A stretch of DNA of 64,000 bases from CBDBES01 sp965204465 (GTDB taxonomy: Bacteria; Spirochaetota; Leptospiria; Turneriellales; CBDBES01): positions 1,116,001 to 1,180,000 of the forward strand of contig OZ241995.1 in NCBI GenBank assembly GCA_965204465.1, written 5' to 3'. Shown here one piece after another: positions 32,650-41,167 of the stretch. The stretch's first letter is position 1. Every line of letters starts with the position of its first letter. The position numbers and the translations under genes are program-made. The notes below the pieces were generated by a model that did no database searches, was not told where the DNA came from, and saw only the letters and a list, made by a program, of their open reading frames with translations.

Positions 32650-33987
32650 TCAGAACCTGCTTTTTGGCGTAGACTGCCCAAGATACCATTTCAAAAGATA
32701 GTCGTAAGCTCTTACTAAAAAAGAACCAGAACCGCAGGCAGGGTCGAGAATGGCCAGGATATTTGAAAATGGAACGTCGTTCACCTGTGCCGGCAGGGAT
32801 TTGGCTGCCTGTGACTTTTTTACCCTACCCCCTGTTTTTTGTTCAAAATCAGCAGGTTTTCTACCTTTGAGTTTTTCACCTAGTGTATTCTCTACGATGT
32901 AGTCTACTATATATTGGGGGGTATAGTATACGCCGCCTGCCTTGCGTACTTCTGGTTTTTCTTCTACCTTTGCCTGATGTGATGCGGTGAGGCGGATGGT
33001 TTTGCCTAAAAACTTTTCGTAGATAGAGCCCAAAATTTCAATGGGCAATACCGAAAACTCGTAAGGGCACTTGGGATAATAAAGTCCTCTTATAATAGAG
33101 TGGAGGGTTTTGTCTTCAATGTTCAGTTTAGAGATATATTCCTCTGGTTTAAAAAGACTGGAATTATATTTTTCGTCTGCTTTTTTAAAAAACTCATCGA
33201 GTTGGGGGTATACCTTATTTTTGGCTTCCAGAAACTTCTTTAAGCTACCGTATTCTTCTATGTTCTGGTCTTCGGCAAAACGCAAAAAAATGATGCGGTC
33301 AATGATTTTCTGAACGGCATAATTGATGTCGTAGGTTTCCAGGTTTTTATTGTTTTTGGCGATTGTTTTGGCTAAGTCTACCCGCCATTCGTCTATGGTC
33401 TTTAAAAATTCTTTGTCAACTTCTGAGGTTCCTTTTTGGCGTTTTTTGTCAGAGATGTATTTGTCGAAGCTGCCTGTTAAAATGGCTTCTTGTGAAAAAG
33501 TGCCTTTGAGATATTCCCATTCTTTTTCATAATCAGTAAATTGGCAGTAGAATATCCGCCCCACAGAGGCATCGTCTCTGTGATGTGGCTTGATGCGGGT
33601 GTCGTATACGGCGAATTCTTCAAAGTCGGTTAAAATAGACAAGGGAAGCTTGGCGGTGTAAGCATAGCGTCTGATCTGAAAGGCGGGTGAGGCAGCGTGT
33701 TTGATGTCAATTGACGGTTTTTTTGCCTCTACAAAAAATTTACGGGTGCCTCCGATGCGAAAAGAGTAATCAGGGGCCTTGGGTTTTCCTTGTATGATGA
33801 CTTTGTCTTCCCTAACCACTTCGCGGTAGTCTTCGGAATAGCCTTTTTTATTGCTGACATCCCAGCCAAGCTGGGTAAAAAATTTGTCGATAAAATCAAC
33901 CCTGACATTTGCTTCATCATACGAAGCTCTTTTATATTGTTTAAGGTTGCGTTTAAATGTTTCTATCAAGCCAGATAGATTCTGCAT
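32650..33987 (-). CDS. Type IIG restriction-modification enzyme, 5' part (nuclease and methylase motif I)
   Basis: 445 residues. Residues ~1-150 form a restriction-type PD-(D/E)XK nuclease (APDYSFRIGGTRKFFVEAKKPS). A helical region follows, then methylase entry (GVYYTPQYIVDYIVENT) and SAM motif I (ILDPACGSGSF) near residue 420. The frame is lost at KWYLGQS; ~90 bp (about 32575-32665) continue in a second frame (VYAKKQVLNKNI, AYRLSIKMKQ). The sequence then returns to the original frame at ILTRHIYGVDIDRQAVEVTK, which leads into the 30631-32526 part. Two compensating indels therefore split an enzyme of about 1,100 residues. Confidence 0.85.
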   Translation of the reverse strand: MQNLSGLIETFKRNLKQYKRASYDEANVRVDFIDKFFTQLGWDVSNKKGYSEDYREVVREDKVIIQGKPKAPDYSFRIGGTRKFFVEAKKPSIDIKHAASPAFQIRRYAYTAKLPLSILTDFEEFAVYDTRIKPHHRDDASVGRIFYCQFTDYEKEWEYLKGTFSQEAILTGSFDKYISDKKRQKGTSEVDKEFLKTIDEWRVDLAKTIAKNNKNLETYDINYAVQKIIDRIIFLRFAEDQNIEEYGSLKKFLEAKNKVYPQLDEFFKKADEKYNSSLFKPEEYISKLNIEDKTLHSIIRGLYYPKCPYEFSVLPIEILGSIYEKFLGKTIRLTASHQAKVEEKPEVRKAGGVYYTPQYIVDYIVENTLGEKLKGRKPADFEQKTGGRVKKSQAAKSLPAQVNDVPFSNILAILDPACGSGSFLVRAYDYLLKWYLGQSTPKSRF

Positions 33988-34104
33988 AAACTCAAATACA
34001 TAAGCTTAAATAAGTATGTCAAATAGAAAAATAGTTCACGAATTTTTCAACAGAGAGCATCAAATAGCCGCTTCAAGGATTTCTCATAATCCCGCTCAAT
34101 GTTC

Positions 34105-34468
34105 TTAATATGTATACAGAATAGATCATGAAGGTCTCCTCAAAAAGTAAATGCAATATGTTGATCAATTATTTTTTCTTAATTTTTTCAATCTCCTCTA
34201 CCGAAAGACCAGTGGTTTCTGAAATAACTCCCAACTCTCTTGCAAATTCTTTTTGCTTCTTATCAGACTTAAGGAATAGCTCAACAGAGCTCTTCTTAAA
34301 GTCTTCATCATATCTTTTTGCTTTTTTCTTCATGTGAACACTCCTTATCTATGGTTCCGAGTGTCCACATTAAGAAAAAAAGAAAGAATTATTTCATAGA
34401 TATAAAAGTTTTTGCATTGAAATATTTTAAAGTATTTGACTCCTGCTGTCCGATTTAATATGTATACA
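34105..34468. mobile_element. IS3-family remnant between 14-bp direct repeats
   Basis: TTAATATGTATACA occurs at 34105-34118 and again at 34455-34468. Between them, on the minus strand, lies an IS3-type left end (TGTGGACACTCGGAACC, about 34369-34349) and an orfA start. The rest of the transposase and the right end are missing. Whether the direct repeats are a target duplication is uncertain, since 14 bp is long for IS3. Confidence 0.5.
34169..34333 (-). CDS. Truncated IS3-type OrfA, N-terminal helix-turn-helix
   Basis: 54 residues, missed by length filters. MKKKAKRYDEDFKKSSVELF then KKQKEFARELGV is the usual start of IS3/IS911 OrfA DNA-binding proteins. After ELGV the sequence leaves the family pattern (ISETTGLSVEEIEKIKKK) and stops, so part of the helix-turn-helix and the leucine zipper are lost. 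AAGGAG lies eight bases upstream of the ATG. Confidence 0.6.
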   Translation of the reverse strand: MKKKAKRYDEDFKKSSVELFLKSDKKQKEFARELGVISETTGLSVEEIEKIKKK

Positions 34469-34470
34469 CA

Positions 34471-35352
34471 ATGTTCAGTAAAATCAAATATCCTATTCAA
34501 TTCAGTAAACTTTTATCTTTTCTTCTTTTTTTATTTTTTTTACAAGGCGCATGGCAAAGCAGCTGGGCTTTCCCACAGATAAGCAATAGAGTCGCTAGAG
34601 TTTTTCAAGAAGTAGAGTTTGGTTTTCGTCATTCCAAATTAGAAAATATTGAAAAATGCGGCGCTGAAAAAATTTATGGCTGTATAAGAATATTGATCAA
34701 AAGCCTGGAAGTGGATGATCTGGATATACGCCACCAGTCAGCAGTTAGTTTAGGAAAAATTGGTTTGAAAAAAGCGGTTGCGCCATTACAAAATGCTATC
34801 CAAAAAGTTGATCAAGAATTAGTAGAACAAAAAAAAGAAGCAGAAGAAGCAAAGAAGCTTTATCCAGATAAAGTAAAATCTGTGGAAGAAGCAAATAAAT
34901 TTGAAAAATTATTAAAGATAAAAAGCGATATGATCCGTGCCATTGGATATACCAGAGATTCGAATGCATCGAAATATTTAGAATCCTTTTTAACAACAAG
35001 CCCATACCCTAAAATACGCGGCAGTGCTGCTTATGCTTTAAAGTTTACTAATAATGGTACCTCTACCATGGTTTTGATCGATTCCTTAAAAAAAGAAACA
35101 GTGGAATCCGTAAGAGCTGACATTTTAAGGATACTTATAAAGTATGATCGATATAATGTGGAACATATCAATAGGATAATCAATCTATTGGCATCGGATG
35201 ATCCTGTAGCCAGATACAATTCTGCTAATATTGCCTTAGATTTCCGCCTAAGTGAAGCTCAAAGAGACCTCAAAGACGCATTGACCATAGAATCTATAGA
35301 AAAAATCCGGAAGGTTCTTTATAAAGCTTATCGAAATTCATTTTATTATTGA
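34471..35352 (+). CDS. Exported HEAT-repeat protein
   Basis: 293 residues. Signal peptide (LLSFLLFLFFLQGAWQSSWA) with probable cleavage after SWA. Helical HEAT-like repeats follow, for example LDIRHQSAVSLGKIG, YPKIRGSAAYALKF and DDPVARYNSANIAL. A charged coiled-coil insert at ~105-150 (VEQKKEAEEAKKLYPD) lies between repeats. Probably a periplasmic scaffold. It resembles the gene at 55244 in design. It begins two bases past a direct repeat bordering the IS3 remnant and has no clear ribosome site. Confidence 0.72.
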   Translation: MFSKIKYPIQFSKLLSFLLFLFFLQGAWQSSWAFPQISNRVARVFQEVEFGFRHSKLENIEKCGAEKIYGCIRILIKSLEVDDLDIRHQSAVSLGKIGLKKAVAPLQNAIQKVDQELVEQKKEAEEAKKLYPDKVKSVEEANKFEKLLKIKSDMIRAIGYTRDSNASKYLESFLTTSPYPKIRGSAAYALKFTNNGTSTMVLIDSLKKETVESVRADILRILIKYDRYNVEHINRIINLLASDDPVARYNSANIALDFRLSEAQRDLKDALTIESIEKIRKVLYKAYRNSFYY

Positions 35353-35362
35353 TCATTCAAGA

Positions 35363-36499
35363 TCATTTTATCTTACCGCCCGCTAATATATATTTTTCTT
35401 TAGGTTCGTAAAATACAACCGATTGTCCTGGGGTGATAGGCCATGCGGGTTCTTTTAATTTTACTTTGATGATCATTTTATTTACTGCATCAGAAAGATC
35501 TTCTTTTACGATCGTAGCCTTAACTGGTTTAGAATTATATCTAACCTGGGCCAAGACTTCTATTCCCGTTGTACCAAGATCATTTGAAGATAATCCCTGG
35601 AAGACAGGATATTCGCAGTAAAAATTTCTCTGATCTAATTCATCTGCAGAACCCACTATAATATCTCCATTTTCTAATATTTGAAGTACATATAATGGCT
35701 TGCCCGTTGAGACTCCGATTCCTTTTCTTTGCCCTACTGTATAATTTTCTTTTCCCTGGTGTTTACCCAATATGCGTCCCTGAGAATCTCTGATAAATCC
35801 CTCTTGAAAATTAACATTCCTTTGCTTTAAAAAATTACGATAATTATTCTCAGGGATAAAACAAATTTCCTGGGAATCTGGTTTTTGGGCAACCTGGATA
35901 TTATTTTTTTGAGCGATTTCTCTAACTTCATTCTTCGTGATATTCTCCAAAGGAAAAAAGGTTTTCTCTAAGGCATGCTGAGACATTCCATACAAGTAAT
36001 AGGATTGATCTTTTAAATGATCTTTTGCGGGATAGATGGTATATCTTCCATTAGGTAATTTTTTTATAGAGGCATAATGCCCTGTCGCAATTTGATCAAA
36101 TCCAAGCATTTCTGCCTTTGAATAAAATTCTCCAAATTTAATGAAAGTATTGCAATGGACACATGGATTGGGTGTTCTGCCTTTTTGATAATCTGAAATG
36201 AAATAGGAGATCACTTTGCCATGGAATTCTTTTTCCATTTTCAAAGTATAAAAAGGGATCCCCAACTTTTTTGCGGTCTTTTCGGCATCTAAAATATCTT
36301 CAGGAGAACAGCATGAAGTTATTCTTTTTTTAGAAGGTGAAATTGAATTTTTTTCCTGCGTCTTATGGGGGGGGGTATCTTTTTGATATTCCCAAAAGCG
36401 CATATTTGCTCCTGTAACATGATAGCCCTTCTGTTTCAATAAAAAGGCAGAAACCGCAGAGTCTACTCCACCAGACATGGCTACCAATACTTTTTTCAT
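35363..36499 (-). CDS. mnmA: tRNA 2-thiouridylase MnmA
   Basis: Thiolates U34 of Lys, Glu and Gln tRNAs. The start is set at the ATG giving MKKVLVAMSGGVDSAV (PP-loop at residues ~9-14); a TTG 84 bases earlier would run into the upstream gene. Catalytic cysteines are in TPNPCVHCN and SQEICFIPE, with ATGHYA between. The 378-residue length is normal. A ~25-residue variable insert (after FWEYQKD) contains a G9 run on the plus strand (36367-36375) coding Pro-Pro. It lies downstream of a MoeZ-type sulfur-carrier activating gene on the same strand, which fits a sulfur-transfer role. Confidence 0.93.
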   Translation of the reverse strand: MKKVLVAMSGGVDSAVSAFLLKQKGYHVTGANMRFWEYQKDTPPHKTQEKNSISPSKKRITSCCSPEDILDAEKTAKKLGIPFYTLKMEKEFHGKVISYFISDYQKGRTPNPCVHCNTFIKFGEFYSKAEMLGFDQIATGHYASIKKLPNGRYTIYPAKDHLKDQSYYLYGMSQHALEKTFFPLENITKNEVREIAQKNNIQVAQKPDSQEICFIPENNYRNFLKQRNVNFQEGFIRDSQGRILGKHQGKENYTVGQRKGIGVSTGKPLYVLQILENGDIIVGSADELDQRNFYCEYPVFQGLSSNDLGTTGIEVLAQVRYNSKPVKATIVKEDLSDAVNKMIIKVKLKEPAWPITPGQSVVFYEPKEKYILAGGKIK

Positions 36500-36557
36500 C
36501 AGGGGGAAATGATCTTTACAATAAATATTCTTTTTTTCAATGAACTGCTTTAAAGAA

Positions 36558-37703
36558 TCAATAACGGGCCATTTGAGGGTCAATCTGGGCTGCCCATTCT
36601 TCTATACCCCCTCTTAGACTAAGTACATTTACAATGCCTGCATCCTTTAAAACTTCAATGGCAGCCATTGATCTTTTACCAGTATGGCATATAGACACAA
36701 TATTCTTATCCGGTGGAATTTCAGAGAGTCTGGAAGTTAATTCTGGCAAAGGAACCAAAGTAGAATTTTCAATATAACATATATCCCATTCTTGTGGATT
36801 TCTTACGTCTAGAAGATATATTTCTTCGCCACGATCTAATTTTTCTTTTAACTCGATGGGTGTAATCTCTTGTTCTTCATTTTCCACTTTTTCTTGTGGA
36901 ATTACCTGTACACCGCAAAATTGTTCATAGTCGATCAATTCTTTTATAGTTGGATTTTCAGAACAAACGGGACATTTAGGATCTTTTTTGATCTTTACTT
37001 TTCGAAAGCTCATTTGAAGTGCATCAAATAAGAGCAAATGACCTACCATAGGATTCCCTATACCAGTGATCACCTTAATTGTCTCTGTTGCCTGCATTAC
37101 TCCTACAATACCGGGTAGAATACCCAATACTCCGCCTTCTGCACAAGAGGGTACCATGCCAGGAGGAGGAGGGTCTGGATAAAGACAACGATAGCAAGGC
37201 CCATTTTTTCCGTCAAATACGGTTAATTGGCCGTCAAATCTAAATATAGAACCAAATACATTCTTTTTTCCAGTTTGAACTGCCAGATCATTTACCATAT
37301 ATCTGGTTGGGAAATTATCTGTTCCATCTATGAGAACTTCATATTCTTCCGCAATCTCTTCGGCATTATTCGATTTAAAAGGAACATTATAAACGGATAC
37401 TTTTGTATTAGGATTCATTTGTTGGATTCTTTTTTGGGCGACCTCTACCTTAGGCTTCCCTACGTCATCTGTGGTATACATCACTTGTCTTTGCAAATTA
37501 GAGAAATCGACTACATCAAAATCAACGATCCCGATCTTGCCTATACCCGCTGCGGATAGGTACATAGCAAGAGGACAACCAAGCCCGCCAGCTCCAACAA
37601 TTAGAACAGAACCAGATTTGAGTTTTTTTTGTCCTTCCATGCCTAGTTCTGGCATGATCAAATGTCTGGAATAACGTTTTATTTCTTCTGAAGTAAGATC
37701 CAT
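36558..37703 (-). CDS. MoeZ/MoeBR-type adenylyltransferase-sulfurtransferase
   Basis: 381 residues. The E1-like ThiF/MoeB domain has nucleotide loop VLIVGAGGLGCPLAMYLS, DFDVVDFSNLQRQ, and the zinc cysteine pairs CYRCLYP and CPVC. The C-terminal rhodanese domain (~280-381) has LLDVRNPQEWDI and the active Cys in SICHTGKRS. Such fusions adenylate and thiocarboxylate small sulfur-carrier proteins for molybdopterin, thiamine or cysteine synthesis or tRNA thiolation. The following gene on the strand is mnmA. ATG 37703 is chosen over a TTG six bases upstream. Confidence 0.9.
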   Translation of the reverse strand: MDLTSEEIKRYSRHLIMPELGMEGQKKLKSGSVLIVGAGGLGCPLAMYLSAAGIGKIGIVDFDVVDFSNLQRQVMYTTDDVGKPKVEVAQKRIQQMNPNTKVSVYNVPFKSNNAEEIAEEYEVLIDGTDNFPTRYMVNDLAVQTGKKNVFGSIFRFDGQLTVFDGKNGPCYRCLYPDPPPPGMVPSCAEGGVLGILPGIVGVMQATETIKVITGIGNPMVGHLLLFDALQMSFRKVKIKKDPKCPVCSENPTIKELIDYEQFCGVQVIPQEKVENEEQEITPIELKEKLDRGEEIYLLDVRNPQEWDICYIENSTLVPLPELTSRLSEIPPDKNIVSICHTGKRSMAAIEVLKDAGIVNVLSLRGGIEEWAAQIDPQMARY

Positions 37704-37713
37704 ATGCAACTCA

Positions 37714-38274
37714 TTAATTCAAAATAGGGTCTTTTACAGTTTTGGCAAAATAAGAGTATATTCCTCCTTTTTTGTCCAGAGCCTGTCTCCACGCGGATTG
37801 AGAATCATTATGAAATATAAAATCTTTAGAAGCTTCTGCCATAAACCAGGAATTTTGAGCAATTTCATTTTCCAATTGTTCTGCGCCCCATCCTGTATAG
37901 CCATTGAAAACTTTGAAGGGAAGTGTTCCTTTGATCAAAATATTCAATAATTTTCTGCTACCTCCCAGGTAAACATTTGGTATGATTTGAATACCTGGAT
38001 CATGGGTAGAAATATTACCACTGGTATGCAATACGAATAATGCACCTGGATGCACAGGCCCGCCTTTATAGAGAGGAATATCTTTTGCTTTGGAGGGCAA
38101 TTCATTTATGGCATCGTGAAGGCTTATTTCGTATGGTCTGTTCAAGATAAGCCCCAGGGCCCCTTCATGATTGTGCTCTAACAATAATATAACGGTTTCT
38201 ACAAAATTAGAGTCCTGGATCGCCAGATTAGATATCAGAAAATTTCCCTTTAACGATTGAAATTTATCTTTCAT
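37714..38274 (-). CDS. yqgE: YqgE/AlgH family protein
   Basis: 186 residues matching the UPF0301 (AlgH) family: KGNFLISNLAIQDSNF, VILLLEHNHEGALGLILNRP, PLYKGGPVHPGALFVLH and VFNGYTGWGAEQLENEI. The biochemical role is unknown. It lies ten bases upstream of the moeZ start and 12 bases after mdh on the same strand, so a mdh-yqgE-moeZ-mnmA transcript is likely. Confidence 0.92.
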   Translation of the reverse strand: MKDKFQSLKGNFLISNLAIQDSNFVETVILLLEHNHEGALGLILNRPYEISLHDAINELPSKAKDIPLYKGGPVHPGALFVLHTSGNISTHDPGIQIIPNVYLGGSRKLLNILIKGTLPFKVFNGYTGWGAEQLENEIAQNSWFMAEASKDFIFHNDSQSAWRQALDKKGGIYSYFAKTVKDPILN

Positions 38275-38286
38275 GACAAAATCAAT

Positions 38287-39243
38287 TTATAAATAGCCTA
38301 ACCTCTGTAAATCATTTTTCAAAATTTCTACTGCTGCTGCACTCTTATCCAGTTCACTTTTTTCCTGCGGATCCAGTTTTATCTCAATGATCTTTTCTAC
38401 TCCATTTGCGCCTAAAACAGCCGGAAGCCCTATGAATAATTCATGATAACCGTATTCTCCTTCACAGTATACCGCAGAAGGAAATATTTTCTTTTGATCC
38501 CTTAAAATACTTTCGGCCATTGAGATGGCACTCGCCGCAGGAGCATAGAATGCAGAACCTGTTTTTAACAAGGCTACAATTTCACCCCCTCCTTTGCGGG
38601 TACGTTCTATCATGGAATCTATTTTTTCCTGTGTGATGCCTGGGAAGTTCAATAATGGAATGCCGCCTACATAGGAATAGCGGGCTAAAGGAACCATTGT
38701 ATCCCCATGTCCTCCTAGAACAAAGGCAAAAATATCTTCCACGCTTATGCCCGTTTCCATAGAAATGAATGTTCTAAAACGAGCGGCATCCAATACTCCT
38801 GCCATTCCCATCACCCGATTCTTTGGGAAATTGGTTATTTTATAAAATAAATAAACCATCGCATCCAATGGGTTAGAAACGATGATCACATAGGAATTGG
38901 GTGCATATTTTTTTATATTTTCAGCCACAGACTTCATTATCTTTGCATTTACGCTCAAAAGATCGTCTCTACTCATGCCTGGTTTGCGTGGCATCCCTGC
39001 CGTAATAATAACTATATCCGACCCCTCTATATCTTCATAATGATTTGTGCCTTTAATGATAGAATTTAAGCCTTGTACCGGAGTAGTTTGGTATAGATCC
39101 AATGCCTTCCCCTGTGGCATTGATTCTATTATATCAAATAAAATTACATCTCCCAGACCCTTTTGGGCTGTCATGAGAGCTAAATTGCTTCCAATTTGAC
39201 CTGCGCCTATTATAGCAATTTTTGATCTTTTGTTTTTTTCCAT
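38287..39243 (-). CDS. mdh: Malate dehydrogenase (lactate dehydrogenase-like type)
   Basis: 318 residues. NAD site IAIIGAGQIGSNLA with acidic DIIESMPQGKALDL. The substrate loop is ITAGMPRKPGMSRDDLL, where the Arg after MP marks malate rather than lactate specificity. Catalytic VSNPLDAMVYL, LDAARFRTFIS and GGHGDTMVPLARYS follow. It catalyses malate-oxaloacetate interconversion in the citric acid cycle. The upstream 140 bp to the GT87 remnant is AT-rich and holds its likely promoter. Confidence 0.94.
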   Translation of the reverse strand: MEKNKRSKIAIIGAGQIGSNLALMTAQKGLGDVILFDIIESMPQGKALDLYQTTPVQGLNSIIKGTNHYEDIEGSDIVIITAGMPRKPGMSRDDLLSVNAKIMKSVAENIKKYAPNSYVIIVSNPLDAMVYLFYKITNFPKNRVMGMAGVLDAARFRTFISMETGISVEDIFAFVLGGHGDTMVPLARYSYVGGIPLLNFPGITQEKIDSMIERTRKGGGEIVALLKTGSAFYAPAASAISMAESILRDQKKIFPSAVYCEGEYGYHELFIGLPAVLGANGVEKIIEIKLDPQEKSELDKSAAAVEILKNDLQRLGYL

Positions 39244-39385
39244 ATTTTAGCTAACCTCTTTCTTGGCCATTAGGAATTTCAATTCTAAAAATTACAAGAA
39301 AAAAATTTTGATGTACTAGAAAATTGAAATTTTAATTTAAAAGAATTTTTAGCGAAAAAAGATCAAAAGAATGCAAAAAATTGAA

Positions 39386-40655
39386 TCAATGGGATTCAGT
39401 TGCCTTTAATTTTTTTCTGCGGAGAGAGATGATTATAACGATCAGGATCAGGCTTATATTTGAAATGCCAAGTATGCCCAGATCATTCCAGGTAAGAGAA
39501 ATGTCTCTTCCCCATACATCATACCAGTTAGCCCCATAGCCTATTAAAGAAAATATACTCAAATATAGTATCCATTTAGGCGGTCCTTGAAATAAAAAGA
39601 GAAGTATATAAAGTATCAAAGGTATCGAGAATAAAAAATGTTCTGTATCTGTATTCGTTATATTGGGTATTATAGCCAATAAAAGAAATGCTAAAATAAG
39701 AAATGACCTTGTATGCATATCTCTATGTATATCATCTGATGAGAACTTAAAGGTATATAAAACAAAACTTAAAAAAACGAAGCTTAGAAACAATAACACT
39801 GCATAAAAATTGAACCATGAAGCATTAAAGAATTTAAAATATGAATTTAATTGGTGATATATAGTATTGCTATTCTGAAATAAATTATCTAAAGAAGCAT
39901 GCTTTGAAACGGCTTCTAGCCAAGCCTAGTTTAAACTCCATGTCTTTTGCCATCCCCAAAAAAGAGTTGGAACGATGGTACTGATCATTATGAATAATAA
40001 TGTATAATAGAATATTCTATAACGTTTAAGTAAAATAAAAAGGCCTAAAAATATTAAAAAATGAGGTTTGATGATCATACTTAGCGAAAATCCCATAGAA
40101 GCCTTTAGATCGCTTTTTTTTAGATGATAATGAATCGAGATCAATACCAGAAAAAGTAAAAGAGTGTTCACATTTCCTAAATATATATCTCTATAAAGAT
40201 GCTGTCCTGTGATCAAGACAGTTAAAAAAATGATCAGATTGGGCTTTAGGTTGATTTCTGTTATATTGAAATATTTTCTGAATAATGTATAGCATATAGA
40301 AAGCGAGCTTATCAGACAAAAGATTGAATTAAAAAATAAAGAATGGATGCATAATGCCATGGCAAGGCGCCCAAAGGAGTGATCAATAAAAGAAAAAAAG
40401 GAGTGTATTTATAATAACCTGTAGCAAGTCCATAAGACTTATCGTATACCAATCCTGTAGGTTCTATGGTCAGGTCTGGATTATAATACTCAATTGGCCA
40501 TAGCCAAAAACATCTCTTATAGCGCCGTAGTATACCCTAAAATCACTTAAATAGAATCGATCTTGGGCCATTAAAAGAAATAATAATACCCAAAGCAAAA
40601 GTATAAAGAAATTTAAAATAAAAGGATTAAAGATAAAAGAATGGTATTTAAGCAT
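39386..40655 (-). pseudogene. Decayed GT87/DUF2029-type membrane glycosyltransferase
   Basis: Three fragments belong together. 40655-40470 starts MLKYHSFIFNPFIL and reaches DFRVYYGAIRDVFGYGQ. The next stretch, in another frame, gives IEYYNPDLT and TGYYKYTPFFLLLITPLGA. 40360-39386 is multi-pass membrane sequence broken by one in-frame TAG at 39928-39926. DF-x-VYY and YKYTPFF are typical of polyprenol-dependent GT87 enzymes. Two frameshifts plus a nonsense codon make it inactive. The original protein would have had about ten membrane spans. Confidence 0.72.
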
Positions 40656-40679
40656 CTTATGCTTGAAGGGAAAAATAGG

Positions 40680-41090
40680 TTAAAAAAATAAGGAAAGAAT
40701 TAAACATAAAGATAATCCAATGGATGTAATTAAAAAAAATAATTTCTTAATATTTTCTTGAATGGCCTTTAATTTAAAGTCATAATGCTTAAAGACTAAA
40801 AAAAATAAGATAAAAGAAAATATGAATAAGAAAGGAACGACCAAAATAGATAGTCCAATGAATAATTCTTTAAAGACCCCTACTAAATGAATAGCTTGAA
40901 ATTCTTGTTTTGATAGATCGGCAGGCAATAATAAAATCTCGACCAATAGTAGCATGATCCCTAAAATCGGGATTAGAAAAGAAAAAAAAGTTATTTTAGA
41001 AAAAAAAATATATCTTGCTAACCTGGGATTTTGCTTTTCAGTATCCATTGATTTCCTATGAGCTTTTTCAATATGGTGTTTATACTTCAA
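40680..41090 (-). CDS. Small membrane protein of unknown function
   Basis: 136 residues with about three hydrophobic spans (FFSFLIPILGIMLLLVEILLL; IGLSILVVPFLFIFSFILFFL; LFFLITSIGLSLCLILSLFF) and a basic N-terminus. I recognise no family. A later start at the codon for MDTEKQNPRLA (about 41048) is possible. It lies 24 bases upstream of the GT87 remnant on the same strand. Confidence 0.5.
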   Translation of the reverse strand: MKYKHHIEKAHRKSMDTEKQNPRLARYIFFSKITFFSFLIPILGIMLLLVEILLLPADLSKQEFQAIHLVGVFKELFIGLSILVVPFLFIFSFILFFLVFKHYDFKLKAIQENIKKLFFLITSIGLSLCLILSLFF

Positions 41091-41167
41091 AGGGTCAAGC
41101 TTTTTAAAATAATTCTAGTTGACAATGGAATTCCATCTAAAGAAAATATTGTAGAATATACGATTTT

